From Bactericera cockerelli (taxonomy: Eukaryota; Arthropoda; Insecta; Hemiptera; Triozidae): a stretch of DNA of 64,000 nt. Positions 24,324 through 36,420 of this stretch are shown here, one piece after another; the first letter of the stretch is position 1; each line of letters opens with the position of its first letter. The stretch covers positions 42,017,743 through 42,081,742 of the forward strand of contig CM044958.1 in assembly GCA_024516035.1 (NCBI GenBank), in the 5' to 3' direction. The position numbers and the translations under genes were made by a program. Below the pieces are notes generated by a model. That model was not told the origin of the DNA, did not search any database, and saw only the letters and a list, made by a program, of their open reading frames with translations.

Positions 24324-25088
24324 GTGAAATAAGAAATGTCGAAAATTTATACGAAGCCATCTTCACAAATCAATCTCTTTCCCGGATCGAAGATGGCTGA
24401 TGCATTTGAGACGAATTAGAAAGAAACCAATCAGGATTGGAGAAGTCGCCACTAGACTGCCTGCCATCCCAAGTACCTATAGGTTTCAAAAATAGTTAGA
24501 TATAAATTTATATTTAGGGGCGTGGATTTTCAGGTGCTGATCGAATATCATTGCTACAACTGAATTTTTTTCTATTATTAGAATTTTTTAATACAGCAAA
24601 TTATGGCGCCTACAAGCAAGGGCAATTATAAACTTTGCTCCCAACACGTGTTGGGTGGAAGAGTGGCGAATGTGAAGACAGCATGTGCTGATGCTGTCGA
24701 TAAGTGAAACAGACGTCGAGTCACTGAAAGGGAAACACAAAATATAAATAATCCACTTTCTTATTTCTCTGGTTCCAGCTGTTCTGAAATAGGAAGGGGA
24801 GGATCGGGAGGGGTGAAGATTTTATTTTCTCTAATCAATAATTTGACACCTGTCATTTGTTTTGCTTTCTTTTCGACAACCTGTGTTAGGGAGGAGGTCT
24901 TGAAGACACAGATATCTATTGCAGGATATCGTTTAGGATATAATACAGAGAAGGCAAATTCAAAAGACATGCTTCAGAATTTTTCTTGAGAAAAACATAC
25001 CGCCAGCGCCACGTCATTGTAAATGTTGCATTGACTATCTTGTTCTTATTCATAATAGATAGGTTTATCCAGGTTGTACCTTGTTTAA

Positions 25089-25372
25089 CACGTTCGTTAC
25101 CGAACGGCCATATGTGGATGTTTTTGTGTTTTTCTAGCTGTGGGACCGAAACACACATGTGGCCGTTATCAAAATTTTAACGAGGGACCGGACATCCATA
25201 TATGGCCTTTTTGAGGTAGGTTGTTAGTATTAGAACAGATATAGGATCGATTCTTGTACAAATACGATGCCAAATATGCAAAAAAAATCATTTTGGTACC
25301 CAGGATGCAACAGCGACTTTACCGCCTGGTCCCTACGTAAAACTTGAAAAAATTGGCTTGGTAACGAACGTG
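25089..25372. mobile_element. piggyBac-like MITE (284 bp)
   Basis: Flanked by TTAA (25085-25088 and 25373-25376) with perfect 13-bp inverted ends CACGTTCGTTACC. No coding capacity. TTAA duplication is diagnostic of the piggyBac superfamily. Confidence 0.82.
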
Positions 25373-25384
25373 TTAATGGGTTCG

Positions 25385-25525
25385 AACCCCGATGACTAAT
25401 TCCTCACGAGATATAAGTGGACCCAGAACATTCAAGTAAAAAGCAGAAAATTTCTGCGCTGCCGGGAAATCAAACTCAGGTCTCCGTGCGTGCAAGACAG
25501 TGAGCTACTCAACTACTAGAGGGGA
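25385..25525 (-). mobile_element. tRNA-derived SINE (family E), copy 2
   Basis: Shares TCACGAGATATAAGTGGACC, TCTGCGCTGCCGGG and GTCTCCGTGCGTGCAAG with the 1.6-kb copy. Directly abuts a TTAA-flanked MITE. Confidence 0.65.
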
Positions 25526-26066
25526 GTATCAAGAAAGTTTACACTATATCAGGGAGGAGGTGTATTTATTTATTTATTTACACTTTATTTATTTTTACAA
25601 AACAATCATCAACAAGGAAAACAATAATTTAAAAAAAAAAAACTTAGAAATATGTACAGAAATAATAATAATAATAATAAAGATCAATATTACAATGAGG
25701 TGCCTCCCCAAGTACTGCCTTGTAGTCACACGTAGTGATGCACCACGTCACCTAAGGTATTCCTTTACTATCTCCCTCCTCTACTCTATACAATTTCTCC
25801 CTCCTTCTCATCTTCTTATTCTATTTATCCCTTCCCACCCTCAGAGCTGATGAAGATTGATTGACTTTCTGCACACACGCACGCACACACAAACATACAC
25901 ACACCCACATTCTCTCTCACACACGCGCTGAGGGAGACATAACTAAAAAAATTTGCCAACTTTTTTTTTTTAATTCCTGAACAAACTTTTCAAAATAGCT
26001 ACCTCCTACCTATTATAATTTTTCCTCGTGTAAACTTATTCTTAGGCCACGCAGAACATGTGCTCT

Positions 26067-26070
<4 letters not shown>

Positions 26071-26156
<86 letters not shown>

Positions 26157-26163
26157 TCTCTCT
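26071..26163. repeat. (CT)n microsatellite
   Basis: About 90 bp of CT dinucleotides. Similar shorter tracts are at 35118-35186, 23770-23830 and (GA-rich) 17440-17530. Confidence 0.95.
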
Positions 26164-26311
26164 CCTAATACATTTTGATTTTAAAAAATAGGTAATTAGT
26201 AAAAACAAAATGCATCAGCAAATAAACCAATACTGTCGTTTCGCTTGGAAGCCATTGTAAGTAAAACAATCAGTAGTAGATGCTTGCTAGGTGCATTTAA
26301 TTTGTAACATA

Positions 26312-28621
26312 CACTGAAAAAAATTTTAGGTTCGTTTTTACTAAACAGTTTTGTAAAGGATTTTTAATCAAAAATTTCGTTAAAATAAATAGAAATTGAT
26401 AAATCCCACTAATAGTCATTTGAGATTTTACTTGGGCATTCGTAAGAATAATCAATCAATTCTTGTAAATCGTCTGATCGTAAAACCAACTAACGTGTTA
26501 ATTACCGCAATCAGAACATTAGTTATGCTTACCAAGTTCTGTTTTGCTGGATCTATTACCAATATATTGGTAAGATTTACAAAAAGTTTGGTTAAATCTA
26601 ATAAAATTATTCTGTTAAAAATACCACCTGATTAGTACATGTCTGATAAATTACAAACAAAAATCGTTACTCTTACCAGATTTATATATGATAAACTACA
26701 CAAAACAGTATTCGTTGGTTTAACAAGATTTTATCTAAAATTACAAAACATGTTTGTTAAATGAACCATACCGTTTCAGATTTCTGACAGATTTGTTTAG
26801 CTAAGTTTACTAAACTTTTTTGTAAAACTCGGTCGTTATGAAAACCATTTGTAGTCCCAACGAAAGTTTTGTTAATCACCCCTAGTCAATGACGGTTACA
26901 AGACTCTTCGATTAGATTTACTAAACAGAATTGTAAATTGAACAAAATTCTTGCTAAAACACGTATGTCGAGAGACGAGAGAGACAAAAGATCTACAACA
27001 ATTAATAGATACCGAAATCAATTTCACATTCAGTTGTTTTATGTTGATTGATGGCCCTGTGATTATTACGTAATATCTTTTTAAAATGGTATTGTTGTTT
27101 TTTTTTCAAAATCAAATTGATTTATTTATTTAAATATTAACGTCCACTGGAGAACGTTAATATCTAAATACACAGTTAATTTTAATATTTACATAGTTAA
27201 TATTAATAATGTCATGCTTGGGTTTATTCGTAGATGTTTTGTGTGGTTTGGGTTGATAGGTATTGTGAAAGTTTATTTATTGGGTGTTTTGTGTAAGTCT
27301 GGATTTGGTTGATAGGTGGTGTGAGATTTTGGTTGTTTGATGTGTTGTCTAAGTCTGTGTTTGTTGGTTATGTTAATGTGGTTGATGTGTACTTAGTGTG
27401 TTGTGTAAGTGAGTCGTGTGAATTTGGTGATTCTTTTTTATTTATATAATAAAAAATGATTTTTGTGTTTAAGAGGTTTAAATTTTTAAAACTCTATTTT
27501 GCATAGTTATTTTATCATTTAAAACTTCAATTGTATGTATTTTAAATGTCTCTTATTGCATTTTAAACAAATGAATCTGTGTTTCTCAATAAAAGTGTTA
27601 CATACACGCCTATTTTTAAATTATTGCAATTATATTTTGAATTATTTTCTCATAATGACTTTGTAACTGACATTGTTGTAAAAGTTTACTACAGGCGTTT
27701 CTGAAGTTCACTATGATTATCAGTGAAGTTTTTTTTTAAGTGGGGTTTAACGTCGCTTTCAACTGCCATGGTCATATCACGACGGGTGTTTTACCCTCCA
27801 TTCGCAGGAAACTCACAAACCTGCTACTCACATTGACCTCACCCAGCCTGAGTGGGGCCGGGAAAAGCCAGCGTCACGAGAATTAGAATTTGAATGGTCA
27901 CCCATCCAAGTCTTAACCTCGCTTAATGTCGCTTAACTTCGGTGTTCTGAAGGGAACCGGTGTATTCAACATGCCATCGACGCTGGCAGTGAAGTTTACT
28001 GAGGTTATCAGTGAAGTTTATTGAAACTATCAGTAAATTTTATACTGAAACTATCAGTAAAATTTACTAATATTGTTCGTGAGGTTAACTAAACGAGTCA
28101 ATAGTGTGAACGAAATGCGTTGCTTAAACTTACTAAACAGTTCAGTAGATTTAACCAATCTCTGGCGTAAGCAATAACAAGAATGGTTGTTAAATCAACT
28201 ATTACTATGTTTAAAATTACAAAACACTATCATAAGCCATACTGAGTCGATTGAATGGACTAATGAAGTATTTTGTAAACTTTACTAAACAGTATTGTAA
28301 ATTCAACAAATTGAAAGAAACAACCTTAATAAGCAAAACAAAATGATTCGTAAGCATTATGAATGCATGCTTGAGATCTTACTAAATACTTTAGTAAAGA
28401 CAATAGAATTTTTTCTTGTCAAAAATACAATAATGAGTTTAGTAAAAGTAACTAAACATAAATTTGTTGGATGAACGAAAGATATCATTATCTTTACTAA
28501 ATAGAGTTTACGAAATTTGATTTGTAATCTTAACAAAACATTTTGCTGTCACTCAATCAACCCTAAGCCTTGTGAAATTTACTAAAGTTTTAGTAAGCCC
28601 TACAATAAATTTTTTTCAGTG
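26312..28621. mobile_element. CACTG-ended 2.3-kb noncoding element packed with degenerate palindromes
   Basis: Begins CACTGAAAAAAATTTTAG and ends AAATTTTTTTCAGTG, flanked by TA on both sides. No reading frame of note. Outer thirds (26312-27000 and 28000-28621) repeat an imperfect palindrome of the type TTTACTAAACAGTTTTGTAAA every ~50-150 bp; the centre (27200-27430) is GT-rich. A 5S SINE is inserted at 27732-27987. Superfamily not identified. Confidence 0.7.
27732..27987 (-). mobile_element. 5S rRNA-derived SINE, copy 2 (inside the CACTG element)
   Basis: Same family as the 10.8-kb copy, almost identical. Short A tail; target duplication AGTGAAGTTT on both sides (27722-27731 and 27988-27997). 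It interrupts the 2.3-kb CACTG-ended element and so is younger than it. Confidence 0.9.
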
Positions 28622-29891
28622 TACTAGCTGTTTCACCCGTAATTCGCTACAGTTATCTCTTACCGGTCTGTGGTATTGTAAATAGACGACCCTACGAGGA
28701 CATAGTTAGCCATGCACAAAATTGAGTTATAAATACAGAGATGTACTATTTAGGTATGTTGTACCTATTTTATAATAATGTTGATAAGCACTTACCTACT
28801 TACCCCAGCGTACCTTCTTATAATGAAAAAAAAAGTTTTTGTCTTTCGAGATAACAAATAACATTGCGTGAAGCTGTTGTTGTTTTTGCATGATTGTCGT
28901 TTTATACAGTATGTGCTTACTTTGCGAAGATCATAAATGGATATTTAAAAAATCATTTACTATACCAGAGTCAATCATGCTGATGAAATTCTACTACCTC
29001 ACTTTTAAAGAACATTTGTGGTCAAAAAATTTCACGCAACTCGGGCTGGCAGGCTAGTGGGATCCCCTACAATCGGGCCTCGTTGTAGTCTTTGTAGATA
29101 GCTTTCTTAAATCTCATAAGAAAGATTTTTAGATTATGGTTGTGGCTAGTGATACTTGCAACCTCATCTCCAGAGTAGACATAAATATGTGTTAAAAAAA
29201 ATAGGTTTTTTGAACGAAATTCGACGGTTGAAAGGGATATTTGGGTATTTTGAGACTGAGAGTGCTCTCTGAAATGAGGCCCTGGAGAATAAAACTACCA
29301 CCCTGAATAAACCATAGTTGGACGTTGAAATCTAAATCAAATGATCGGACATTAAAAGACTTTATGAATTTTTATTATTCTAAATGTGAAAATTTACCTA
29401 TTATCAGATAAATTCTTGCGTTGGTTGGGATCTGAACTGATGACCATTCGATGGAAAAACATAGCACCGTGTATGGCTTGGTTATGTGCCTTGGAGGGTG
29501 TAATGGGCATTGTATTTTTGACTTTTGTATAGAAGTATTTTTAACCCAACATCAATCTTCCGTAAAATACGGCGGACAGAGGGAGAAACACATCGCCAAT
29601 TATAAACTTATCGCTTCCTCATGAATTTGTTCACTTTGTAATTATTATCTGGCGATAAAAATTAATCGACTTTCCGCTATCGATCAATACGAGTATATTC
29701 TGATTTTTTTACAAAATCACTTTTACTATCTCCAAAAATATAAAAATCTTCTTATTTGTTTTAGGTGCAGAAGTGTACTTTACTATACTGTTCAATTCTA
29801 TTACAGCAAAAATCAGCTGAAAATATTTTTTTTTTTTTTTAATTTGGGTCTAATAATTTTTAGATTTCCTTAAAATCACAGAGCTCAATAG

Positions 29892-30019
29892 TTATCATCA
29901 TCATATTTGTGTTAATCACTCTAACTCGCTTTGCTAAATCCACGCTGAAACTGGGATTTGAAACACCGACCTCCAGATTACAAGTCCGCCGCCTTATCGA
30001 TCAAGCTACTGAGGTCGGT
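29892..30019 (-). mobile_element. tRNA-derived SINE (family C), copy 4
   Basis: 128-bp copy with a perfect 16-bp target duplication TCACAGAGCTCAATAG (29876-29891 and 30020-30035). Slight internal deletion relative to the other copies. Confidence 0.88.
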
Positions 30020-30035
30020 TCACAGAGCTCAATAG

Positions 30036-32787
30036 AAGTTTTATTTAAACATGAAATTTTACAAATTTAGACATCGCGCGCAAGCTTTATCTTGAAGATT
30101 CGCTAGTTCTAAGTTACCTAATGAATAAAATATGGGGTGATGTGCAACACATCTCCTATGATGATGTGTACAAAATTTTAATGAAATGCGTTCAGCATTT
30201 TTTGAAACTTGGGCGTTACAAGGAATAAAAAACAAACAGACACAAACTCTGTCGGAAATTACGAAATCTCCAGAAAAAAATATTTTACAAAACAATACGA
30301 ACATACTCGGAAGAAATGGCAAGAACCTTGAGAGATAAAATATGGAGGAAAAAAGGTAAATAGATGTTTTAGCCATATGTCTTTTTATTTGGGAAATAAA
30401 ATTAATGGTAATGTAGCAATAGAAGAAGGAAAAGTACATATCTGCAGGCAACGAGGTATCACACTTATTTGTTCTGTACGTGAATGAAATTTTCTAGGGA
30501 GGCAAAATGGGTTTTGTTTTTTAAAAAAATCATTTTATAGGTACTTTAACTCTCATTTTCATAGGATCTATTTATTAATTAGGTACTCAAGTATATATAC
30601 ATATATTTTTTATTTAGAAACTCTTTATTAGTAGGTAGAACATATAATATACAGACAAATAGTGGTAAAAATTAAATATAAAAATTGACAATATTAATAA
30701 TATAAAAAAGAAAGAAAAACAAAATATATACATATGTCCTAACTAAAGGGCGGGGTTATTGCCTATGGCAATCTCTTCCACCCAACCCTTACGATATGTA
30801 TACGAAGTCTGGCAAGTGTATAGGTATCTATTAATTATTTAATTTCATTTTTGTTGTACCCAATATTGCTTCTCAAATGAATATGTTTAAACCCAAATTA
30901 AAAAAAAAGACCATGACAAGAAAAATCCTGTAAAGGTAATAATTATAATATATTATTAAATAGATTCTATTCTAATATCTAATATGGGTAAGCTTTTTTG
31001 CTTGGTAAAAATGCAAAAATGGCTGCTATGCTCTAGGTAGGTCCGTATACCTGCATTTTGTACCTGTATTGATTTTTAAATTCGGCTTGAAAAAGAGTAG
31101 GTACTTTGTCATTATCATAAAACAAAGAGGAATATCGGAGAAATAAAACAAATCCAGTCAATTTCAAGGTTCTTCAGATTTACATTTTCATAATAATTTC
31201 AGGAATAAAATTAATAGAGTATTCAAATTTTCAACGAGAGACGTTTTTTTATATTGAAATTAAAAAGAAAAAGCACAATTCTGTGAATTATTGTATTGTT
31301 GTAGATAGAACGTTTTCGCTCTGTTTAAAATTCGCAATCACGCAGTCAAAGAGGCCTATATTGAACGATTATATTATTATAGACTGGTTGGAGTTCCACA
31401 AGAGAAGCACCTGTTATCACACCGACCTCTGTTTACATCTATTGTGAACGATTACAATTCAAAACTACATTAATGTTGCTGAAAAGGTTTTTCAACTGTG
31501 TAAAGTTCTAAGGATATGTACTTACCCTTTTGGCCGTCCTGTGGTCATACTTATTTTGCGGCCTTTCCGGCCTTTACTTCCTTTGTGTAATGTAAATGTA
31601 GAAACTACCAATTAAGAATGTAGAAACCCTGTATACTAAAACTAACACAGTACTTCCAATATCTTAAGATGTATGATCGGAAGTAACAATGTCTTATGAG
31701 TGAATAATGTGATGGATGGATATTCTGGACGAGTCCCCTCCCCCTCACCCTCTGCCCCTTAAAGACATCTGGAAACGGAAAAGGAAACTATGACTTCTTC
31801 CCGGATTTTGTAAAAGAATTTTAATTAATTATTCCCATTAGACGAATAGACTGAAATGAAAATGAAAATAAAAGTGAAAATAGTAGAGGTTTTTAATTTT
31901 AGAAGGAAACCTAAAACACAATGAGAGTTGAAAGGAATTTTGTGTTTTATAAAAGATACTTTGTACTTTCCGGAAATAACAATAACTTTTATTACAATAT
32001 CATTAATAGAGCTCAAATCGACCTCTTCGTAAAGTCTGCCCTAACAGTCGCATTCACGCTTTGGAAATAATTAATTAGTGCGTTTTTTTGTAAAGCTCGT
32101 TATTAACGAGAGAGCCACTCTGACTGGTCCAACTATTAAAAGAAAAATCAAAAATAATCAGGATTTTCATTATTATTATTATTATTAAAATTTGAAAGGC
32201 CAACAAGTCACGATTGGCCATCGTGTTAAAATTCTGCTTTTTATCTCTCGTTTTTCACTCTACTGCGCTAGGAATGTTAGGGTATACCTAATAGTAAAAT
32301 TGCTTTTTTATCTTTGATTTCAATATTAATTAGTAAGTTTAAATGAATTTCTGAGGAGATAGTGTAAAATTAATAACACATTTTATCATATTGTAGAATC
32401 AATTGGAAAATATTAATGTCTTCCTCATGGTTGTATTTGTATTGCAGTTAGCAGTGCACCAACCAAGCCAAGTTTACGGCGCACAAAATATTGTTTAGGG
32501 TGGCGACACTGCTAATTTAACTAAAACAAAAGCAAACAAATAATTGTAGATAGGTGACAAGAATAACAAGAGGCAACTCATTCATACACTTGGTCGTTAC
32601 AATAAATTCATGTGTATTGATATGATAATAGTTTATTTAGCAGAATACTTTGCAATCTAGCATTCGACAGTTCGATTCCCAAACAGAACACATTAGGAAC
32701 TACATACGTTCTCTACTTTAGCATTGATATGTAACGTATACAGACACTTAAAAAAATAGACATAGACTCTTCTCATTATTATTATTA
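30036..32787. other. No gene recognised apart from the LINE tail
   Basis: A 130-codon minus-strand frame at 30059-30451 is hydrophobic and low-complexity with no family match that I can see. A TAT/ATT tract at 32168-32187. Confidence 0.5.
30611..30806 (-). mobile_element. LINE 3'UTR copy
   Basis: Third copy of the TTGCCTATGGCAATCTCTTC family, reverse orientation, with AACTCTTTATTAGTAGG at the tail side. Confidence 0.7.
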
Positions 32788-33032
32788 TCTCTATATATAA
32801 AACAGAAAAAAGGACTACCTACCTATGTTTGTTTGTTTGTCCGGAGTTGTTTAGCCAAAACGGTAAGAGATAGCGAAAAATGTCTCAGAATTGACCCCCC
32901 CAGAACCATTATCGCTTTGTCCAGAAAAATTATAAAAAGTTCAAAAAAGCATTGCTGTCCAACAGTACGGCCATGCCTTAGTAAATTTGAAATTTAGTCC
33001 CGTTGCAAAGCACGGGCAAACGGCTAGTTTAA
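32788..33032 (-). mobile_element. RTE-like LINE 3' end, reverse
   Basis: TCTATATATAAAACAG at one side, TGTTTGTTTGTCCGGAG, and GCAAAGCACGGGCAAACGGC at the other, the reverse of an RTE-type 3' end. A related fragment with ACTAGCTGTTTCACCCG lies at 28623-28690, and 23925-23974 (TATAAAAGAGAGTTTCACTC) looks similar up to the gap. Confidence 0.55.
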
Positions 33033-33714
33033 TATATTAATTTTTCTTAAAAGCTCTAGCTTAGAAAAATACCTTTGCATATGATATCTTGTTATTCAAT
33101 AAATAAATAAATTAAAAAAGAAAAAAAAATTGGTCTGAGTGTTAAGTACTTAAACTATAGGTACCTGTTAATGGAGGAAGAAACTGACGTAAAACTTGAA
33201 ATTACAAATCGGTCCCCTGCGGAAGGAATGACTCTTTCATTATTTTTAGATTTGAGTGACGCAGAAATCTCATGAAGAATATTAATTTTAAAATTAGTTG
33301 CTCAACTTAAACTTAAAGAAAGCGTAAAACAGAAGTAAGAAAATCAGTGGTGTTGATTTATTTACGAGAAGAAGAAAAAAGAAGAGATTTCTGCGCTGGA
33401 ATTTCCCACAGCTGTTTTGTTTTCCCATTCAGTGGAAATCGCAGGCGGCGTTATTATCAAGTTTAATATTACAGTTTAAATTGGTTTTCTAATTTTTGTA
33501 GTTATCATAAGAATGTTGTGAAAATTAGGTACTTACTTATCCCGCCTTACAAAAATTCGCTGTCAGAAAATCTATCAGTATAATCTATCTATCTATCTAT
33601 TGGAACCAAGAATTATAGAACAAGTTTAACAGACAATAATTATACGCCATGAGCTCACCACGATTATATTTTTCATGACAGAATAATTTATTCATCACAA
33701 TACTTATGGCTTCA

Positions 33715-34228
33715 TCACGCTTATGGCTGCCTAGCTGTATGGCACTCATAGGCTGCCTAGCTGTATGGCACTCATAGGCTGCCTAGCTGTATGGCACTTA
33801 TATGATGCCTAGCTGTATGGCACTTATATGATGCCTAGCTGTATGGCACTTATAGGCTGCCTAGCTGTATGGCACTCATAGGCTGCCTAGCTGTATGGCA
33901 CTCATAGGCTGCCTAGCTGTATGGCACTCATAGGCTGCCTAGCTGTATGGCACTCATAGGCTGCCTAACTGTAAGGCACTTATATGCTGCCCAGCTGTAT
34001 GGCACTCATAGGCTGCCTAGCTGTATGGCACTCATAGGCTGCCTAGCTGTTTGGCACTCATATGCTGCATGGGTATGGCACTTGTAGGGTGCCTATGTAT
34101 AGTTCTATGGCACTTATGGGCTGCCTAGCTGTTTGGCACTCATAGGCTGCATGGGTATGGCACTTATAGGCTGCCTATGTATAGTTCTATGGCACTTATA
34201 GGCTGCCTAGCTGTTTGGCACTCATAGT
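33715..34228. repeat. 26-bp minisatellite, about 19 copies
   Basis: Unit GCCTAGCTGTATGGCACTCA plus TAGGCT. Early copies are nearly identical; from about 34040 the units become irregular (insertions such as ATGTATAGTTCTATGG), i.e. the array decays toward its right end. Non-coding. Confidence 0.93.
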
Positions 34229-34279
34229 GTGACAGAGGCTGGCTCCAACAGGGGTTTCTCTTGGTATCCATAGCTTTTT

Positions 34280-34461
34280 TCAGATTATCGTCGTTTTCAA
34301 CTACATGCTCATATCACAAGGGTGGTTTTACCCACCATTTTTAGGGCAAACAACCAGCTACTCATAACCTCACCCAGCCTTAGTGGGGCCGGGAATATCC
34401 AGCAGAACAGGATTGCCATGATGTATTGGAAATCACAACGGTCACCAATCCATATGCTCAC
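34280..34461 (-). mobile_element. Degenerate 5S-family SINE fragment
   Basis: Contains decayed tail and core words (TCGTTTTCAACTACATGCTC, CTCACCCAGCCTTAGTGGGG, GGTCACCAATCCATATG). The 5S head is lost. Sits directly after the 26-bp minisatellite. Confidence 0.65.
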
Positions 34462-34522
34462 CAGTTACTATATCAGTCTTTTGTTATTATCAGGAAGTCG
34501 TGGATAGGATATAGACGATATA

Positions 34523-34736
34523 GTGCATTGGTAGTCTAGTGTGAAGCTAGTCTGTTAATCCAGGTAGCGTAGGGATCCGTTGGTTTGAATCCCACCCAAT
34601 GCATAATTTTTTCCTCATTAGTTTGAATATATGACGACATAATAATAAGACTCTGAGGGTTAGGTGGTACAATTTTTTTCAAGCATTAACCACGCCTGGT
34701 GGTTACCTTCCACTAAAGAATATTATTATTATTTTT
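34523..34736 (+). mobile_element. tRNA-derived SINE (family D), plus-strand copy
   Basis: Starts AGTGCATTGGTAGTCTAGTG (A-box region), continues AGCGTAGGGATCCGTTGG and TTTGAATCCCACCC (B box), then the usual body, ending in TATTATTATTATT. Confidence 0.78.
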
Positions 34737-35117
34737 ACTATTATTAATGATAGATGTTTTCACTTTGACTTGGCAGTGCAAGCTCTTCAACAAAGTCCTA
34801 AATATAAAGTTGTGATAGTAAAGTACCAGAACAAGGAAGGGATAAGGTTACACAAGAAGAGATAAAGAATGCACCCACAAAGCATGATACTGGAGATGCC
34901 CTGCTCTGCTCTCCTGTAGAATTGTTGGCATTGAATCAAGATGTTGGAATTTTCATTACATAAATCTAAACTATTATTTCACCAAGTTTCGCGTACCTAC
35001 CTCCACGTAATTGTTATCATCAAGTTTTGAACTCTTTCTCTTACCTTCCTACATATACAAGGAACTTATATGTAAATAGAAAGCTTTGTTTTTATTCCCT
35101 CTCCCCTACCTATTTAT

Positions 35118-35133
35118 TCTCTCTCTCTCTTTC

Positions 35134-35186
<53 letters not shown>
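35118..35186. repeat. (CT)n microsatellite
   Basis: CT dinucleotide tract; the frame reading LSLSLS across it is an artefact. Confidence 0.95.
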
Positions 35187-35188
<2 letters not shown>

Positions 35189-35367
35189 ATCCGTTCCTTT
35201 TCAGTCTTTTTAATCTTTCTATTTCTCTTTTATAATCTTCTTGGAAAAAATATTATACTCCTCATAAATAATAACTCATCGTCGCTACTTAGTATCTTTT
35301 TGTATCTATAATCATTCATGTATCTGTTCCAAAGTTGTGCAATGAATGAGGAGGTTGAGTCCCTTAA

Positions 35368-35602
35368 CCCTTATCTTGGCAATGTTTATATTTGGATACC
35401 ATCAGTTTTTTTTACTCTATAGGCCAAAAATTAATCCTAAAGCATTTTTTCTTCCACAGAACATTTAAAATTATTTCAATTTTTTAACGCTTTATTTAAA
35501 GTGGCAGGATGGAGCTCTTCCATCCAACCATCCAATTGATCCAATAATCATCCAACCATCCAATAATAAATTAAAAATTGAAATTCTCTGCCAAGATAAG
35601 GG
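35368..35602. mobile_element. piggyBac-like MITE (235 bp)
   Basis: Flanked by TTAA (35364-35367 and 35603-35606), inverted ends CCCTTATCTTGGCA. CCC after TTAA is the usual piggyBac start. A CATCCAAC word repeats inside. Confidence 0.85.
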
Positions 35603-36109
35603 TTAAAAATAGAACCAGAATTTTTTACTCTAAATAATGATCATTTCTGGCCAGGCTGAAAATCAAACTGCTTAAGATAGGTATATGGACTCCATCCAAC
35701 TCAATTTGTTTAACCGTCTTTCTCAACCAAATATCTATCAGGTAGAGGGTAGCGAGTGAAATTATTGGAATGTATTCTTGAAAAACTCTCAAGACTAAAT
35801 ATCCCGTTTATGAATGCGGCTGGAATTGCCAAAGAACTTGAGACTTGGCTCATTATTTATTGACCCCAAAGCTTACTCTTGAGGCTTACTGCATGAGGCT
35901 CACCAATAAAGATAACCTACCCTAGGAAATGAAAAAGCTCGACAATCAGTCAGCGTTGTCAGAGTAGTATCCACTTGACTTTTCTCTCACATGTCAAGTA
36001 GGTGCTTGGATAATCGGAAAATATAGGGTAGCGGTGAAAAATCACACTATCACTAGTTCTGACACATATAAATTATACAGGGTAGGTACCTTCATGTTCC
36101 TAGCTGATT

Positions 36110-36420
36110 GTCCCCGTAGCTCGGTGGTAAAAGCGGCAATCTGTGAATCCAGAGGTCGCAGGTTTGAATTTATTTATTTCATGCAAGAGTGGCGTATATT
36201 CGTCTTCTTATGGCCAGAATAAATGTTGAGAGCTTAAACCCTAAAAACCAAACACCTTGGTGGACCGCCCGTCTCTATTGCACCCTGAACTCAAGTTCGT
36301 TTACTCAATAGAGCACACCCAGCCTTGTTGTGCTCCTCTCATATATTGAAGAGATGAGAAAAATCCATCAGACCCTTCCTTCCTCAGCCGAGGTACTTTC
36401 CGAAACACATCTCGTCTATT
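36110..36420 (+). mobile_element. tRNA-like head with attached repeat, possible SINE
   Basis: GTCCCCGTAGCTCGGTGG resembles a tRNA 5' half with an A box; AGGTCGCAGGTTTGAATTT resembles a B box. About 250 bp of unique-looking sequence follows. No second copy in the window, so family membership is inferred. Confidence 0.4.

Noticed and set aside
33715..34228. CRISPR or coding repeat
   Set aside because: Simple 26-bp tandem minisatellite without spacers or an open frame.
35027..35311. ORF with an SLSLSL run
   Set aside because: Microsatellite translation.
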